Position numbers and translations under genes: made by a program
Assembly: GCF_000282315.2 (NCBI RefSeq)
Contig: NZ_AKJN02000008.1
Coordinates: 620,001-684,000 of the forward strand
Reading direction: 5' to 3'
Length of the DNA: 64,000 nt
Source: Pseudomonas sp. GM41(2012)
Lineage (GTDB): Bacteria > Pseudomonadota > Gammaproteobacteria > Pseudomonadales > Pseudomonadaceae
Part shown: piece by piece, positions 1-8,500 of the stretch
Layout of the letters: every line of letters starts with the position of its first letter
Numbering within the stretch: the first letter of the stretch is position 1
The notes under the pieces: generated by a model
Told to the model about the DNA's origin: nothing
The model's input: the letters and a program-made list of their open reading frames with translations, nothing else
Databases searched by the model: none

Positions 1-800
1 TCGACCCCTCTACTGACGGCACCGAGGCGTGGTGTAAAGCTTATGCGGCTGAGCATCCAGCAGTTGTAGTGCTTCCGGATGCCAATCGCTTCGGCGGAGC
101 ATCGCGCAACTTCTTTCGGTTGATCCGGGACGTTGACTTCGATGGCTACGACTTTGTCGCTTTTGCCGACCAGGACGACATCTGGTATCCCGACAAGCTG
201 CACAGAGCAACCCAGGCGCTGCAGGCACGAGGAGTAGATGCCTACTCCAGTAACGTGACAGCGTTCTGGCCAAGCGGCAAAACCCTTCTGCTGGACAAGG
301 CGCAGCCTCAGGTCGCCTGGGATTTTTTGTTCGAGGCAGCCGGGCCTGGCTGCACCTATGTCTTTAGAAAAAGCCTGGTAGAAGCCTTGAAAGTCTCGAT
401 GCTCGCCAACTGGCAGCAACTGCAAGGTGTAACTTTGCATGACTGGTATTGCTACGCCTTTGCGCGCAGTCATGGTTACCGTTGGTATATCGACCCGTTA
501 CCCAGCATGGATTACCGGCAGCACGAGCGTAATCAGGTCGGTGCCAACACAGGCCTGAGTCCGTTGATCGCTCGTTACAAAACCATTCATGACGGTTGGT
601 GGTTCGGTCAGGTTCGCCTGATTGCAGATCTGGTGGGGCAGGGGGCGAAGCCCTTTGAAGGCGTCTTGCTGCAATTACGGCGTACGGAACTGATGAAACT
701 GTCCTTCAGTGCCTGGCAATGCAGGCGCCGGGTACGGGACAAGATTTTCTTCTTTTTTATCTGTTGGGTCACCGCGTTGATAGGAAACAAAGCTCAATGA
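1..800 (+). CDS. Glycosyltransferase family 2, 5' end cut by the window
   Basis: The frame is open to the left edge (first full codon at base 3), so the start lies outside the window. The visible C-terminal part of about 265 residues carries a GT-A fold signature: a DxD-type metal and sugar-nucleotide site (FADQDDIWYPDKL) and a later HDWYCYAFARS segment followed by YRQH, as in rhamnosyltransferase-like GT2 enzymes. Family knowledge: such enzymes act at the cytoplasmic face and add one sugar to a lipid-linked O-antigen unit. The donor and linkage cannot be told from sequence. Its stop overlaps the next start (ATGA at 797-800), so it is translationally coupled to the wbpV-like gene. Confidence 0.85.
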   Translation, partial: DPSTDGTEAWCKAYAAEHPAVVVLPDANRFGGASRNFFRLIRDVDFDGYDFVAFADQDDIWYPDKLHRATQALQARGVDAYSSNVTAFWPSGKTLLLDKAQPQVAWDFLFEAAGPGCTYVFRKSLVEALKVSMLANWQQLQGVTLHDWYCYAFARSHGYRWYIDPLPSMDYRQHERNQVGANTGLSPLIARYKTIHDGWWFGQVRLIADLVGQGAKPFEGVLLQLRRTELMKLSFSAWQCRRRVRDKIFFFFICWVTALIGNKAQ

Positions 801-1759
801 CAGCCCCAAAGGTATTGGTCACGGGGGCAAGCGGTTTCGTGGGTGAGGCGCTGGTTTTCAGGATGTTGGTGGACAAACAGTTCGCTCCGATCGCAGCCGC
901 TCGCAGTCCCACCCGGTTACAGGGGTTATGCCCGTTTGTACCCTTTGATCTGAATGATCCTGAAGTCTTGTCTGAGTTGAAGGATGTAAGTGCGGTCGTC
1001 CACGCGGCGGCCAGAGTTCATGTGATGAACGAAATCGCTTCTGATGCCTTGGCCGAGTTTCGCAAGGTCAATGTGGAGGGCACTCTTCGGTTGGCAAAGC
1101 GCGCCGCTGAATCGGGAGTCAAACGCTTCATCTTCATCAGTTCGATCAAGGTCAATGGCGAAAGCACCCAGCCAGGCAAGCCGTTCAAGGCTGACGATAC
1201 TCCGGCCCCGGTGGATCCTTATGGCGTGTCCAAGCACGAGGCTGAACAAGCGCTGAGACAACTTGCTCGTGAAACCGGAATGGAAGTGGTGATTATTCGA
1301 CCGCCATTGATCTATGGGCCGGGGGTTAAAGCCAATTTTCTGAGTATGTTGCGCTGGCTCAACAAAGGTATTCCTTTGCCGTTGGGAGCGGTCAGGAATC
1401 AGCGTAGCCTTGTGGCGATCGGAAACCTGGTGGACCTTATAATCACCTGTATTGATCATCCTGCCGCAGCGAACCAAACCTTTCTGGTCAGTGATGGCCA
1501 GGACTTGTCCACAACTCAAATGCTACGTTGCCTGGGCAATGCGCTCGGGACGAAGGCCTGGCTCTTGCCATTGCCAGAGTGGTTGCTGGTAGTGGCGGCT
1601 TCGGCATTGAGAAAGCAATCCGTTGCTCAACGGATCTGCGGGTCGTTGCAGGTCGACATCAGCAAAAATCGTGAATTATTGGGGTGGACACCCCCCATCA
1701 ACATGGATGAAGCCATGCGCCAAACCGCAGGTCACTATCTGGACGCGCAGACGAAATGA
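797..1759 (+). CDS. wbpV: NAD-dependent epimerase/reductase, WbpV-like
   Basis: This is an extended short-chain dehydrogenase of 320 residues. The Rossmann motif TGASGFVG is near the N-terminus, the active-site serine is in the FISSIKVNGE segment, and the catalytic Tyr-Lys pair is in YGVSKHEAE. I placed the start at 797 because it overlaps the upstream stop and gives a normal N-terminus (MTAPKVLVTG); a longer open frame from 719 would add 26 unlikely residues. Position directly before a WbpL-like gene matches the wbpV-wbpL order known in Pseudomonas. There WbpV-type enzymes reduce or epimerise the 4-keto product of WbpM to give UDP-QuiNAc or UDP-FucNAc, used for the first O-antigen sugar. The exact sugar is inference. 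Confidence 0.8.
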   Translation: MTAPKVLVTGASGFVGEALVFRMLVDKQFAPIAAARSPTRLQGLCPFVPFDLNDPEVLSELKDVSAVVHAAARVHVMNEIASDALAEFRKVNVEGTLRLAKRAAESGVKRFIFISSIKVNGESTQPGKPFKADDTPAPVDPYGVSKHEAEQALRQLARETGMEVVIIRPPLIYGPGVKANFLSMLRWLNKGIPLPLGAVRNQRSLVAIGNLVDLIITCIDHPAAANQTFLVSDGQDLSTTQMLRCLGNALGTKAWLLPLPEWLLVVAASALRKQSVAQRICGSLQVDISKNRELLGWTPPINMDEAMRQTAGHYLDAQTK

Positions 1760-2775
1760 CTTTTTTGTGGCTGCTACTTGCAGTATTCGTTGTTTCCTGG
1801 GGGCTGACGCTTGTTTTACGTCGTTATGCTTTGGCCAAGAGCTTGATGGATATACCAAATGAGCGCAGCTCTCACTCGGTGCCTACTCCCCGGGGTGGAG
1901 GTGTAGCTATTGTTGTTTCCTTTCTGTTGGCGCTTCTGATCCTTCGTGGTCTTGATTTGATGAGCCTGGCGACGCTCTTTGGTTTGCTGGGGAGCGGCTT
2001 GTTGGTCGCGCTTATCGGTTTTGCCGATGATCACGGGCATATCGCTGCAAGGTGGCGCCTATTAGGCCATTTTGCTGCCTCGATATGGGCGTTATATTGG
2101 CTGGGAGGCTCTCCTTGCGTCACGCTCTTTGGCGCTACCCTTGATCCAGGGTGGATTGGGAATATTTTGTTTGTGCTGTATTTGGTCTGGATGCTGAATC
2201 TTTACAACTTCATGGATGGCATTGACGGCTTGGCCAGTGCTGAAGCGATCAGTGTCTGTCTCGGAATGTTGCTGGTCTATTGGTTTGGTGCAAACCTCGA
2301 ACTGGCGTGGGGGCCTCTGGCTCTGGTGGCAGCGGTCGCGGGTTTTCTCTGTTGGAACTATCCGCCGGCGAAAATTTTCATGGGAGACGCAGGCAGTGGT
2401 TTTTTGGGGGTTGTATTGGCAGGGATGTCCATTGAGGCAGCCTCCAAGTCGCCCGAGTTGCTCTGGAGCTGGTTGATCATGCTTGGCGTTTTCATTGTTG
2501 ATGCGACGTGGACCCTGATGCGCAGGCTTTTGCGAGGTGAAAAAGTATATGAAGCCCACCGCAGTCATGGTTACCAATATGCCTCTCGCAAGCACCGTAG
2601 CCATAAAACAGTAGTGCTGGCATCGATCACCATTAATTTTGTATGGCTCATGCCGTTATCGATCGCCGTAGCAAGTGGGTGGATTTCCGGATTTTTTGGT
2701 ATGGTCGTAGCTTATGCTCCACTGCTATTTATCGCATGCACCTACAAAGCTGGAGAGTCGGAGCAAGTCGTGTAA
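1756..2775 (+). CDS. wbpL: WbpL-like undecaprenyl-phosphate sugar-phosphate transferase
   Basis: This is a polytopic membrane protein of 339 residues in the MraY/WecA family. It has about ten hydrophobic segments and the family's cytoplasmic motifs: GFADDHGHI, NLYNFMDGIDG, IFMGDAGSGF and a late histidine motif HRSHGYQYA. These enzymes move a sugar-1-phosphate (FucNAc, QuiNAc or GlcNAc) from UDP onto undecaprenyl phosphate and so start O-antigen synthesis in the inner membrane. The start overlaps the wbpV-like stop (ATGA), so the two are coupled. The length fits WbpL of Pseudomonas. Substrate choice is probably set by the wbpV-like and wbpM enzymes of the same locus. Confidence 0.87.
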   Translation: MTFLWLLLAVFVVSWGLTLVLRRYALAKSLMDIPNERSSHSVPTPRGGGVAIVVSFLLALLILRGLDLMSLATLFGLLGSGLLVALIGFADDHGHIAARWRLLGHFAASIWALYWLGGSPCVTLFGATLDPGWIGNILFVLYLVWMLNLYNFMDGIDGLASAEAISVCLGMLLVYWFGANLELAWGPLALVAAVAGFLCWNYPPAKIFMGDAGSGFLGVVLAGMSIEAASKSPELLWSWLIMLGVFIVDATWTLMRRLLRGEKVYEAHRSHGYQYASRKHRSHKTVVLASITINFVWLMPLSIAVASGWISGFFGMVVAYAPLLFIACTYKAGESEQVV

Positions 2776-2911
2776 TTGAAAAGCGTCAGAAACACATATC
2801 AACACAGGTTTGCATGGTCGCCTCTCTTGTGGAGCGTCTTGGGATGTGCCTGCCGCTGATGTTGTGATATTTGCAGGTCGCTAAGTTGCATTGGTTAGGG
2901 GATTCGATTTA

Positions 2912-4849
2912 ATGAGTGGTTTATTCAGTATGGTTTCTTCAAAAATTTGGCAAGTCGTAACGCGTTTTTTTCGAGGGCTGAGCTCTTTTTTGGCCAAGTC
3001 TAAAGCGTTCATTCGGCCCTTTTACCAAAAGTTTCCTTTCCTTGTGTGGGTTCGTGTTCGTATACATTTGTTTTTCAAGCGTTTGCGCGAAAACATAATG
3101 TTGGTGATTTATTCGCGAAATAATACCAAGGCGATACAGGCTATATTGAATCGTCGTTTTTCACGGTTCCAGAACTCGTCAGTCGCCCAGGCGCAACCCG
3201 TTATTGATGTGTCGGTGGTGACGTTCAATAGTGGTAAGTGGATTGATGGTTTTTTTGAATCGTTAAAGACGCAGAGTTACCCGCTCAGCAAATTGAATAT
3301 GTTCTTTGTTGATAACGGGTCTTCGGACAGCACCCTCGAAGCATTGCAGCGTTGGCAGGCATTGCTTGGTCAGGAAGTGGCTGGTTTCGACATTCTGGAA
3401 GGCGGCAATGTCGGGTTTGGTGCCGGGCATGAAAAAGCAATCCATAAAGGAAGCTCTGAGTATTTTCTTGTTAGTAATGTGGATATCGTTTTTGCCAAAG
3501 ACGCTATAACCAGAGTGGTGGCCGCTGCTTTGGCTGATGCCAAGGCTGAGGTGGCATCCTGGGAGTTGAGGCAGGCACCTTATGAGCATCCTAAATATTA
3601 CGATCCGGTAACGTTGGAAACCAACTGGTCGTCCCATGCTTGCGTACTCGTAAGAAGGTCGGCTTACGTTGAAGTCGGTGGATACGAGCGCGAGATCTTC
3701 ATGTATGGCGAAGACGTCGAGCTTTCCTATCGCTTCAGGTCCTATGGATACCAACTCAAGTATTGCCCGTCTGCCGTCGTCTATCATTACACCTATGAGC
3801 ATGAGCATCATGTAAAACCGATTCAGTATACCGGCAGCACGCTGGCCAATGCTTATATCAGGCTACGCTATGGGAATTTGAGCGATAGAGTGGGTGGCTT
3901 TATCTTGCAGTGCCTGCTTTTGCTCCGTCCAGAACCCTATGCTGGCGCCCGTCGCGATGTGTTCAGAAACTTCGGTGTGATATTCAAGAAGGCTCGGTAT
4001 TTTATGCGGGGCAAGGGGCCGAGTGAAAACTGCTACTTCCCTTTCAGGGGCTTTGATTATGAAATGATCAGGGATGGGGCGTTCTGGGAGGTGGGTGAGC
4101 CATTGACCGATTACCCTCTTGTTACTGTGGTAACTCGAACTTACAAGAATCGAGGAGAGTTTCTCAGGCAGTCCATGATCTCAGTGCTTAATCAGACGTA
4201 TCCGAATATCGAGTTGATAGTCGTTGAGGATGGCGGTTCTACGATGAGCTCGGTTGTTGCTGATTTTGAGTTTCCGGCGGGGATGAATGTCAGTTACTAC
4301 TCCCTCGATAAGGTCGGTCGTTCGGTTACCGGTAATTATGGTCTCGAAAAGGCAGCCGGAAAATATTGCATGTTTCTCGATGATGATGATTTGCTTTTTG
4401 CGGATCATGTCGAGGTGCTTGTTGGTGCGTTGGCGAAAAATTCTGATGCGGTAGCGGCTTACTCATTGGCACTGGAAGTCGGTACTGTTGCCAGTGGCGT
4501 GGAAGAGCAATATTTTGAGGTTAGTCATGCTGTACCTCCGATTCTCAAGCAAGAATATGACTATGATGTTCTGTTGGATCACAACTTTATAGCCATCCAG
4601 TCTCTCCTTTTTGAAAAGGATCTCTACTTGCAACGAGGTGGATTTCAAACGGATATGAGCAGTCTCGAAGACTGGAATCTCTGGCTGCGCTATGGTTATG
4701 GCAATACGTTTGCTTATGTGCCAAAAACAACGTCTTTGTTTAGAACTCCAGGGGACCCCTCTGTACGGGTGGAGCGGCATATGCAGTTGCATGAAGCTTA
4801 TTATATTGCCAAGAATCACGCAGTGAAAACGTGTAAGAGTTATACCTGA
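2912..4849 (+). CDS. Tandem two-domain family 2 glycosyltransferase (GT2-GT2)
   Basis: This 645-residue protein has two GT2 modules. After a basic, aromatic N-terminal stretch of about 90 residues, module one (about 95-330) shows VSVVTFNSGKW, VDNGSSD, a degenerate SNVDIVF in place of DxD, and GGYEREIFMYGEDVELSYR. Module two (about 430-640) shows VVTRTYKNRGEFL, VVEDGGS, FLDDDDLLF and SSLEDWNLWLRYGY. ATG 2912 is preferred over a TTG at 2891 because AGGGG lies 11 bases upstream. Two catalytic modules suggest it adds two different sugars or makes two alternating linkages. Its codon use is AT-rich beside the housekeeping part of the window. An intrinsic terminator follows. Confidence 0.82.
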   Translation: MSGLFSMVSSKIWQVVTRFFRGLSSFLAKSKAFIRPFYQKFPFLVWVRVRIHLFFKRLRENIMLVIYSRNNTKAIQAILNRRFSRFQNSSVAQAQPVIDVSVVTFNSGKWIDGFFESLKTQSYPLSKLNMFFVDNGSSDSTLEALQRWQALLGQEVAGFDILEGGNVGFGAGHEKAIHKGSSEYFLVSNVDIVFAKDAITRVVAAALADAKAEVASWELRQAPYEHPKYYDPVTLETNWSSHACVLVRRSAYVEVGGYEREIFMYGEDVELSYRFRSYGYQLKYCPSAVVYHYTYEHEHHVKPIQYTGSTLANAYIRLRYGNLSDRVGGFILQCLLLLRPEPYAGARRDVFRNFGVIFKKARYFMRGKGPSENCYFPFRGFDYEMIRDGAFWEVGEPLTDYPLVTVVTRTYKNRGEFLRQSMISVLNQTYPNIELIVVEDGGSTMSSVVADFEFPAGMNVSYYSLDKVGRSVTGNYGLEKAAGKYCMFLDDDDLLFADHVEVLVGALAKNSDAVAAYSLALEVGTVASGVEEQYFEVSHAVPPILKQEYDYDVLLDHNFIAIQSLLFEKDLYLQRGGFQTDMSSLEDWNLWLRYGYGNTFAYVPKTTSLFRTPGDPSVRVERHMQLHEAYYIAKNHAVKTCKSYT

Positions 4850-4890
4850 GTTCGTGCTTTAGCGGTTTTTGGCATTGAGTTTTGTGAATT

Positions 4891-4922
4891 GAGTCATTCC
4901 GTGTGAGTGGCTCTTTTTTTTG
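4891..4922 (+). terminator. Intrinsic terminator after the first polysaccharide operon
   Basis: A 9-bp stem (GAGTCATTC with GAGTGGCTC, two G-U pairs) and a 5-base loop CGTGT are followed by a run of eight T. It lies 40 bases after the GT2-GT2 stop and closes that transcription unit. Confidence 0.75.
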
Positions 4923-5551
4923 TATTTCTCTACTGATGGAGCTCTGGCTGGTTGGTCGATGTGGTTGGTTTTCTATACAGTTTGTTGGCTTTTTATTGGT
5001 TTTTTGCTCCTCAATATTCTGGCTTGTTGTCCAGATTGATGGGGGCAGCCCTTTAAATAAGCAAATCAGGCTGTTTCGGGATGGGCGCAAGCCTGGGTAA
5101 GGATGGTTTCGAGCGGTGCCCCGTCCTGTGTCCCGTCAACGATTCGGTCCACCGTGTACGTGCCTGGGTTTGAGGTGATTTTCACTCTTGGCGGTAGGGG
5201 CTTGAGCCTTTTCTGTTGGGCGCTGCGGCTAGGCCATAGGTAAGAAACCCGGTATTTCTGAGCTATTTTGAATGTTAAGACCAAAAAATGTTATAAATCA
5301 GTTTTGGTTGGTTTCGCGCTTGTTTGCTCCGGGTCAGTGACCACGTTTGGGGTTCGCTCGGCCCAAGGGGGCTAACGTCGTCGACGTAAAGTCGTCGCTG
5401 GAACCAGGGAGTGGTGATTTGCAAGTGTTACCCTTTTATGTAGGGCTATGGTTGTAGCCGTCTTACAGGGTGTTCGGATTAGTGCAGATAATTTACTCGT
5501 TTGGAAGTGCGTTGCTGAGAGTCAGCATGCCCATAGGATTTTTTGACGCAT
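4923..5551 (+). other. Long AT-rich untranslated leader or gene remnant before the sulfotransferase fusion gene
   Basis: I see no convincing gene in this stretch. A 72-codon minus-strand frame (5066-5284) has protein-like composition at its C-terminal half but matches no family I recognise; it may be a decayed gene end. The rest is T-rich and probably holds the promoter and leader of the next gene. AGGA at 5535-5538 is a possible ribosome site. Confidence 0.4.
5190..5197 (+). promoter_or_regulatory. Possible ops/JUMPstart core (weak)
   Basis: The 8-base core GGCGGTAG of the RfaH-recruiting ops element occurs in the correct orientation about 350 bases before the 5-kb fusion gene, where such elements usually sit. 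The bases just after it (GGGC) do not match the usual ops tail. An 8-mer could be chance, so this is only a candidate. Confidence 0.25.
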
Positions 5552-8500
5552 ATGCTAAATATTAGTGATTTGTCATCAGTGGACAAACAAAAAGTCTTTG
5601 ACTATCTCAAGTGGAACAGTTTCCGTTCCGAGAAGTACAAGGTTTTATACGTTAGTACCCCCAAGGTTGCGAGTACTTCCCTGAAGTGGTGGTTTGCGTC
5701 ACTGGAAGGTTGTTCGCAGGCCTTGCGTGGCGTCGGTGAGGCTGCGGGAAGCAATTCTGATCAAGTTGTTCACGAGTTTCACAAGGTTGCGCCCCATGTC
5801 AGCGGGCTGGAAATAGACGACCTTTTGGAACCTCTTCTTTCTGATACATATTTTCGATTTGCCGCCGTACGAAACCCTTATAAGCGCATCTTCTCTGCAT
5901 GGCAGTCGAAAATACTGTTGCAAGATCCGGAGCAGGTCGCATCGTATCCAAAGTTTGAGTTGTTACAGCAGCCGGTAAAAAGCGTAGCGGATGTTGCGTC
6001 GGCTTTTGAGGCGTTTCTGGAGTATCTCGCTAGTAATAGCGCATCTTCACCTGAAAAAGATTTTTGGGCGCCTCAAGCCACGCTATTGCGTCCGGATCTG
6101 ATCAATTATTCCTTGTTGGTCAAAATTGAAAGTTCCTCTGAACTCCATAAAGCATTATCGGAGCACTTCGGTGAGCAGGCCACCGATCCTTTCGCAGAGC
6201 CTTCACCAAGTGAAAATGTCATTCCCTTCCTTCCTGCTTTTATAACGGAACGAAGTGCGAATTTGATTAAAGAGTTGTATGCCGAAGATTTTGATGTCTT
6301 CGGATATGACAGGCAGGTACCAGAACGTACAGAAGCGTTTACGGTAGAGCAGTTGGATCTCGCGTTTGACGCGGCCAGGCTGATTCGGGAAAGTCGTCAA
6401 CAAATAGGTGCGCGCGCCCTTCAAATCCAGGACTTGACTCAACAGATCGAGGATTTGAATCAGCGAATTGCGTCATTGAATCCGACTCTATTCGAACGTG
6501 AATCGCAGTTAAAAGAGCTCATGGGTTCTTTGGTTAAACGTGACCGGCATATCGCCAGTCTTGAGCAATCTGTGGGTGTGCTCAACAGGCAGTTAGTCGA
6601 TCTCAAAGCCGTTTTGATTGATCACGAAAAAGAGAATGTCAGTCTGAAGGCTGATCTGCTCAAGACGCAGCAGGAACTCCAGGCATTACTCTCTTCGCAT
6701 TCCTGGCGTTTAATGTCGTCTGTGCGCATGGTTTCAGGGTTTGTGCGAGAGTCTGTCCATAACGTCAGAACGCTGACATGGAGTAAAGTTGTCGACTCGT
6801 TAAGGCGTCGTCGAGAGCTTTATAACGAAAACACTCTTCGTGAGATTCAAGAAAGCGGGTTGTTTGATCCGGAATATTACCTGGCCAATAATGCAGATGT
6901 GCGTGCAAAAGGCACTGATCCACTCAAGCACTACATGCTCAAGGGCTGGATAGAAAATCGCAATCCTTGCGCCGCTTTCAGTCCTTCGGATTATCTGTTG
7001 GCCAACCCTGATGTTGCCGAGGCTCAGGTTCATCCGCTGCTTCACTACATTCAATGCGGACAGCTTGAAGGTCGTCCAATCAGATTGCCAGTTCGCATTT
7101 GCGAAATGACGGCGGTCAAGCGTCGTCCCGTCGGGCGCAATGCGGTTTTCAATCCGTATGGTGAATATACACCGATACCGGTCCTAAAGGCTGTGCTCGA
7201 GGCACAGATCGAAGCCGTCAAAAAATCAGGATTGTTCGACGAGAAGTACTACCTTGCGATGTACAGCGATGTACCGGAGGTCTCGGTAGATCCGCTCAGG
7301 CACTACTGTGAACAGGGCTGGCGCGAAGGTAAAAATCCTTCCATGGACTTTGATACGCGCGCCTACCTGGCACTTTACAAAGACATTCAACACATTGGTC
7401 TCAACCCGCTTTGGCATTACATTGTCACTGGCGCGGCGGAGCATAGAATAGCGGTACCGGACGCACTCATTAATCACGAAAACGACATCCGTTTTGGTGA
7501 AGTTAACAGCGACATCAAGTTGCTCGCGTTCTATGTATCGCCTGACTGGGAGGCGTTGCGTAGTGCCAGATTCGCTGCCAAAGGCAATTCGCAGCGACCA
7601 CGCCCTGACAAGATGCTTGGGTTGTATGATTCGTTGGATGGGCGTGTGCTCACCCAGCAGGCACTCAGTGCCAAGAGCCATGGCTTTTTTGGCTTTTGCT
7701 TCAAACTGAGCGCAGATTCGGTTGTGCAAGCGTCGCCACAGCCTCTGGACATTTTTCTTGCCCATACAGAAATCGACTTTAATTTCTGCGTTCAAATAGA
7801 TTTGCATCAGGAAGGCCTGGCGAATAACTTGATTACGCCTGTTGTTGCAGTTCTAGCTGATAAGCGATGTGTGCAGGTTGATGAGCGACCCGTCATCGTG
7901 GTTAAGCTCAATGAGTATGACGAAGACATCGTTGATTCAATTCGCAAGCTACGTGAGCGTTTGAATGAACTGTGTGACGGCGTGTACTTGATTGCTCAGT
8001 TTGGCTTCGCGGGTTCGGAAGAGTTGGCGCAGGACCTGGATGGTTTGTGTGACGCCGCGCTTGATCTTTCTGCAGATCCTGTGCCGGGCGAAACTGGCGT
8101 ATTTACACCGCAAAACAAGAATGGAATAGATACCGTTCCGTATAACCTTGTTGCTTCGCAAGGGATCGTGCGGGCGCAGAAAACACATCTTCGTACTACT
8201 CCGGTTTTCCACGCTATTTCATTGGGGCGTGATGAAACTGCGCTTAAACAATATTCTCCTCTGGTGTATTCGCGCTTTCACATTCGTGACTATGGACGTT
8301 GGCTTGACGCGGCGATCAGAGGCGCAAGAAAAGCTCTCCCCGAGGATCGCCGTCTATTGTTCGTGAATGCCTGGAACAATTGGCAGGAAGGACTTTTCCT
8401 TGAGCCAGACAGTATCACCGGTTTTGGTCGGTTGAACGAAACAACACGCGCTTTGCTGGATATTGATTCCAGTATCATTATGCCAAAAGTTTCGGTAATT

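Noticed and set aside
4903..5100. 65-codon plus-strand frame after the first terminator
   Set aside because: It starts inside the terminator hairpin, has no ribosome site and is mostly T-rich codons giving chance hydrophobicity.
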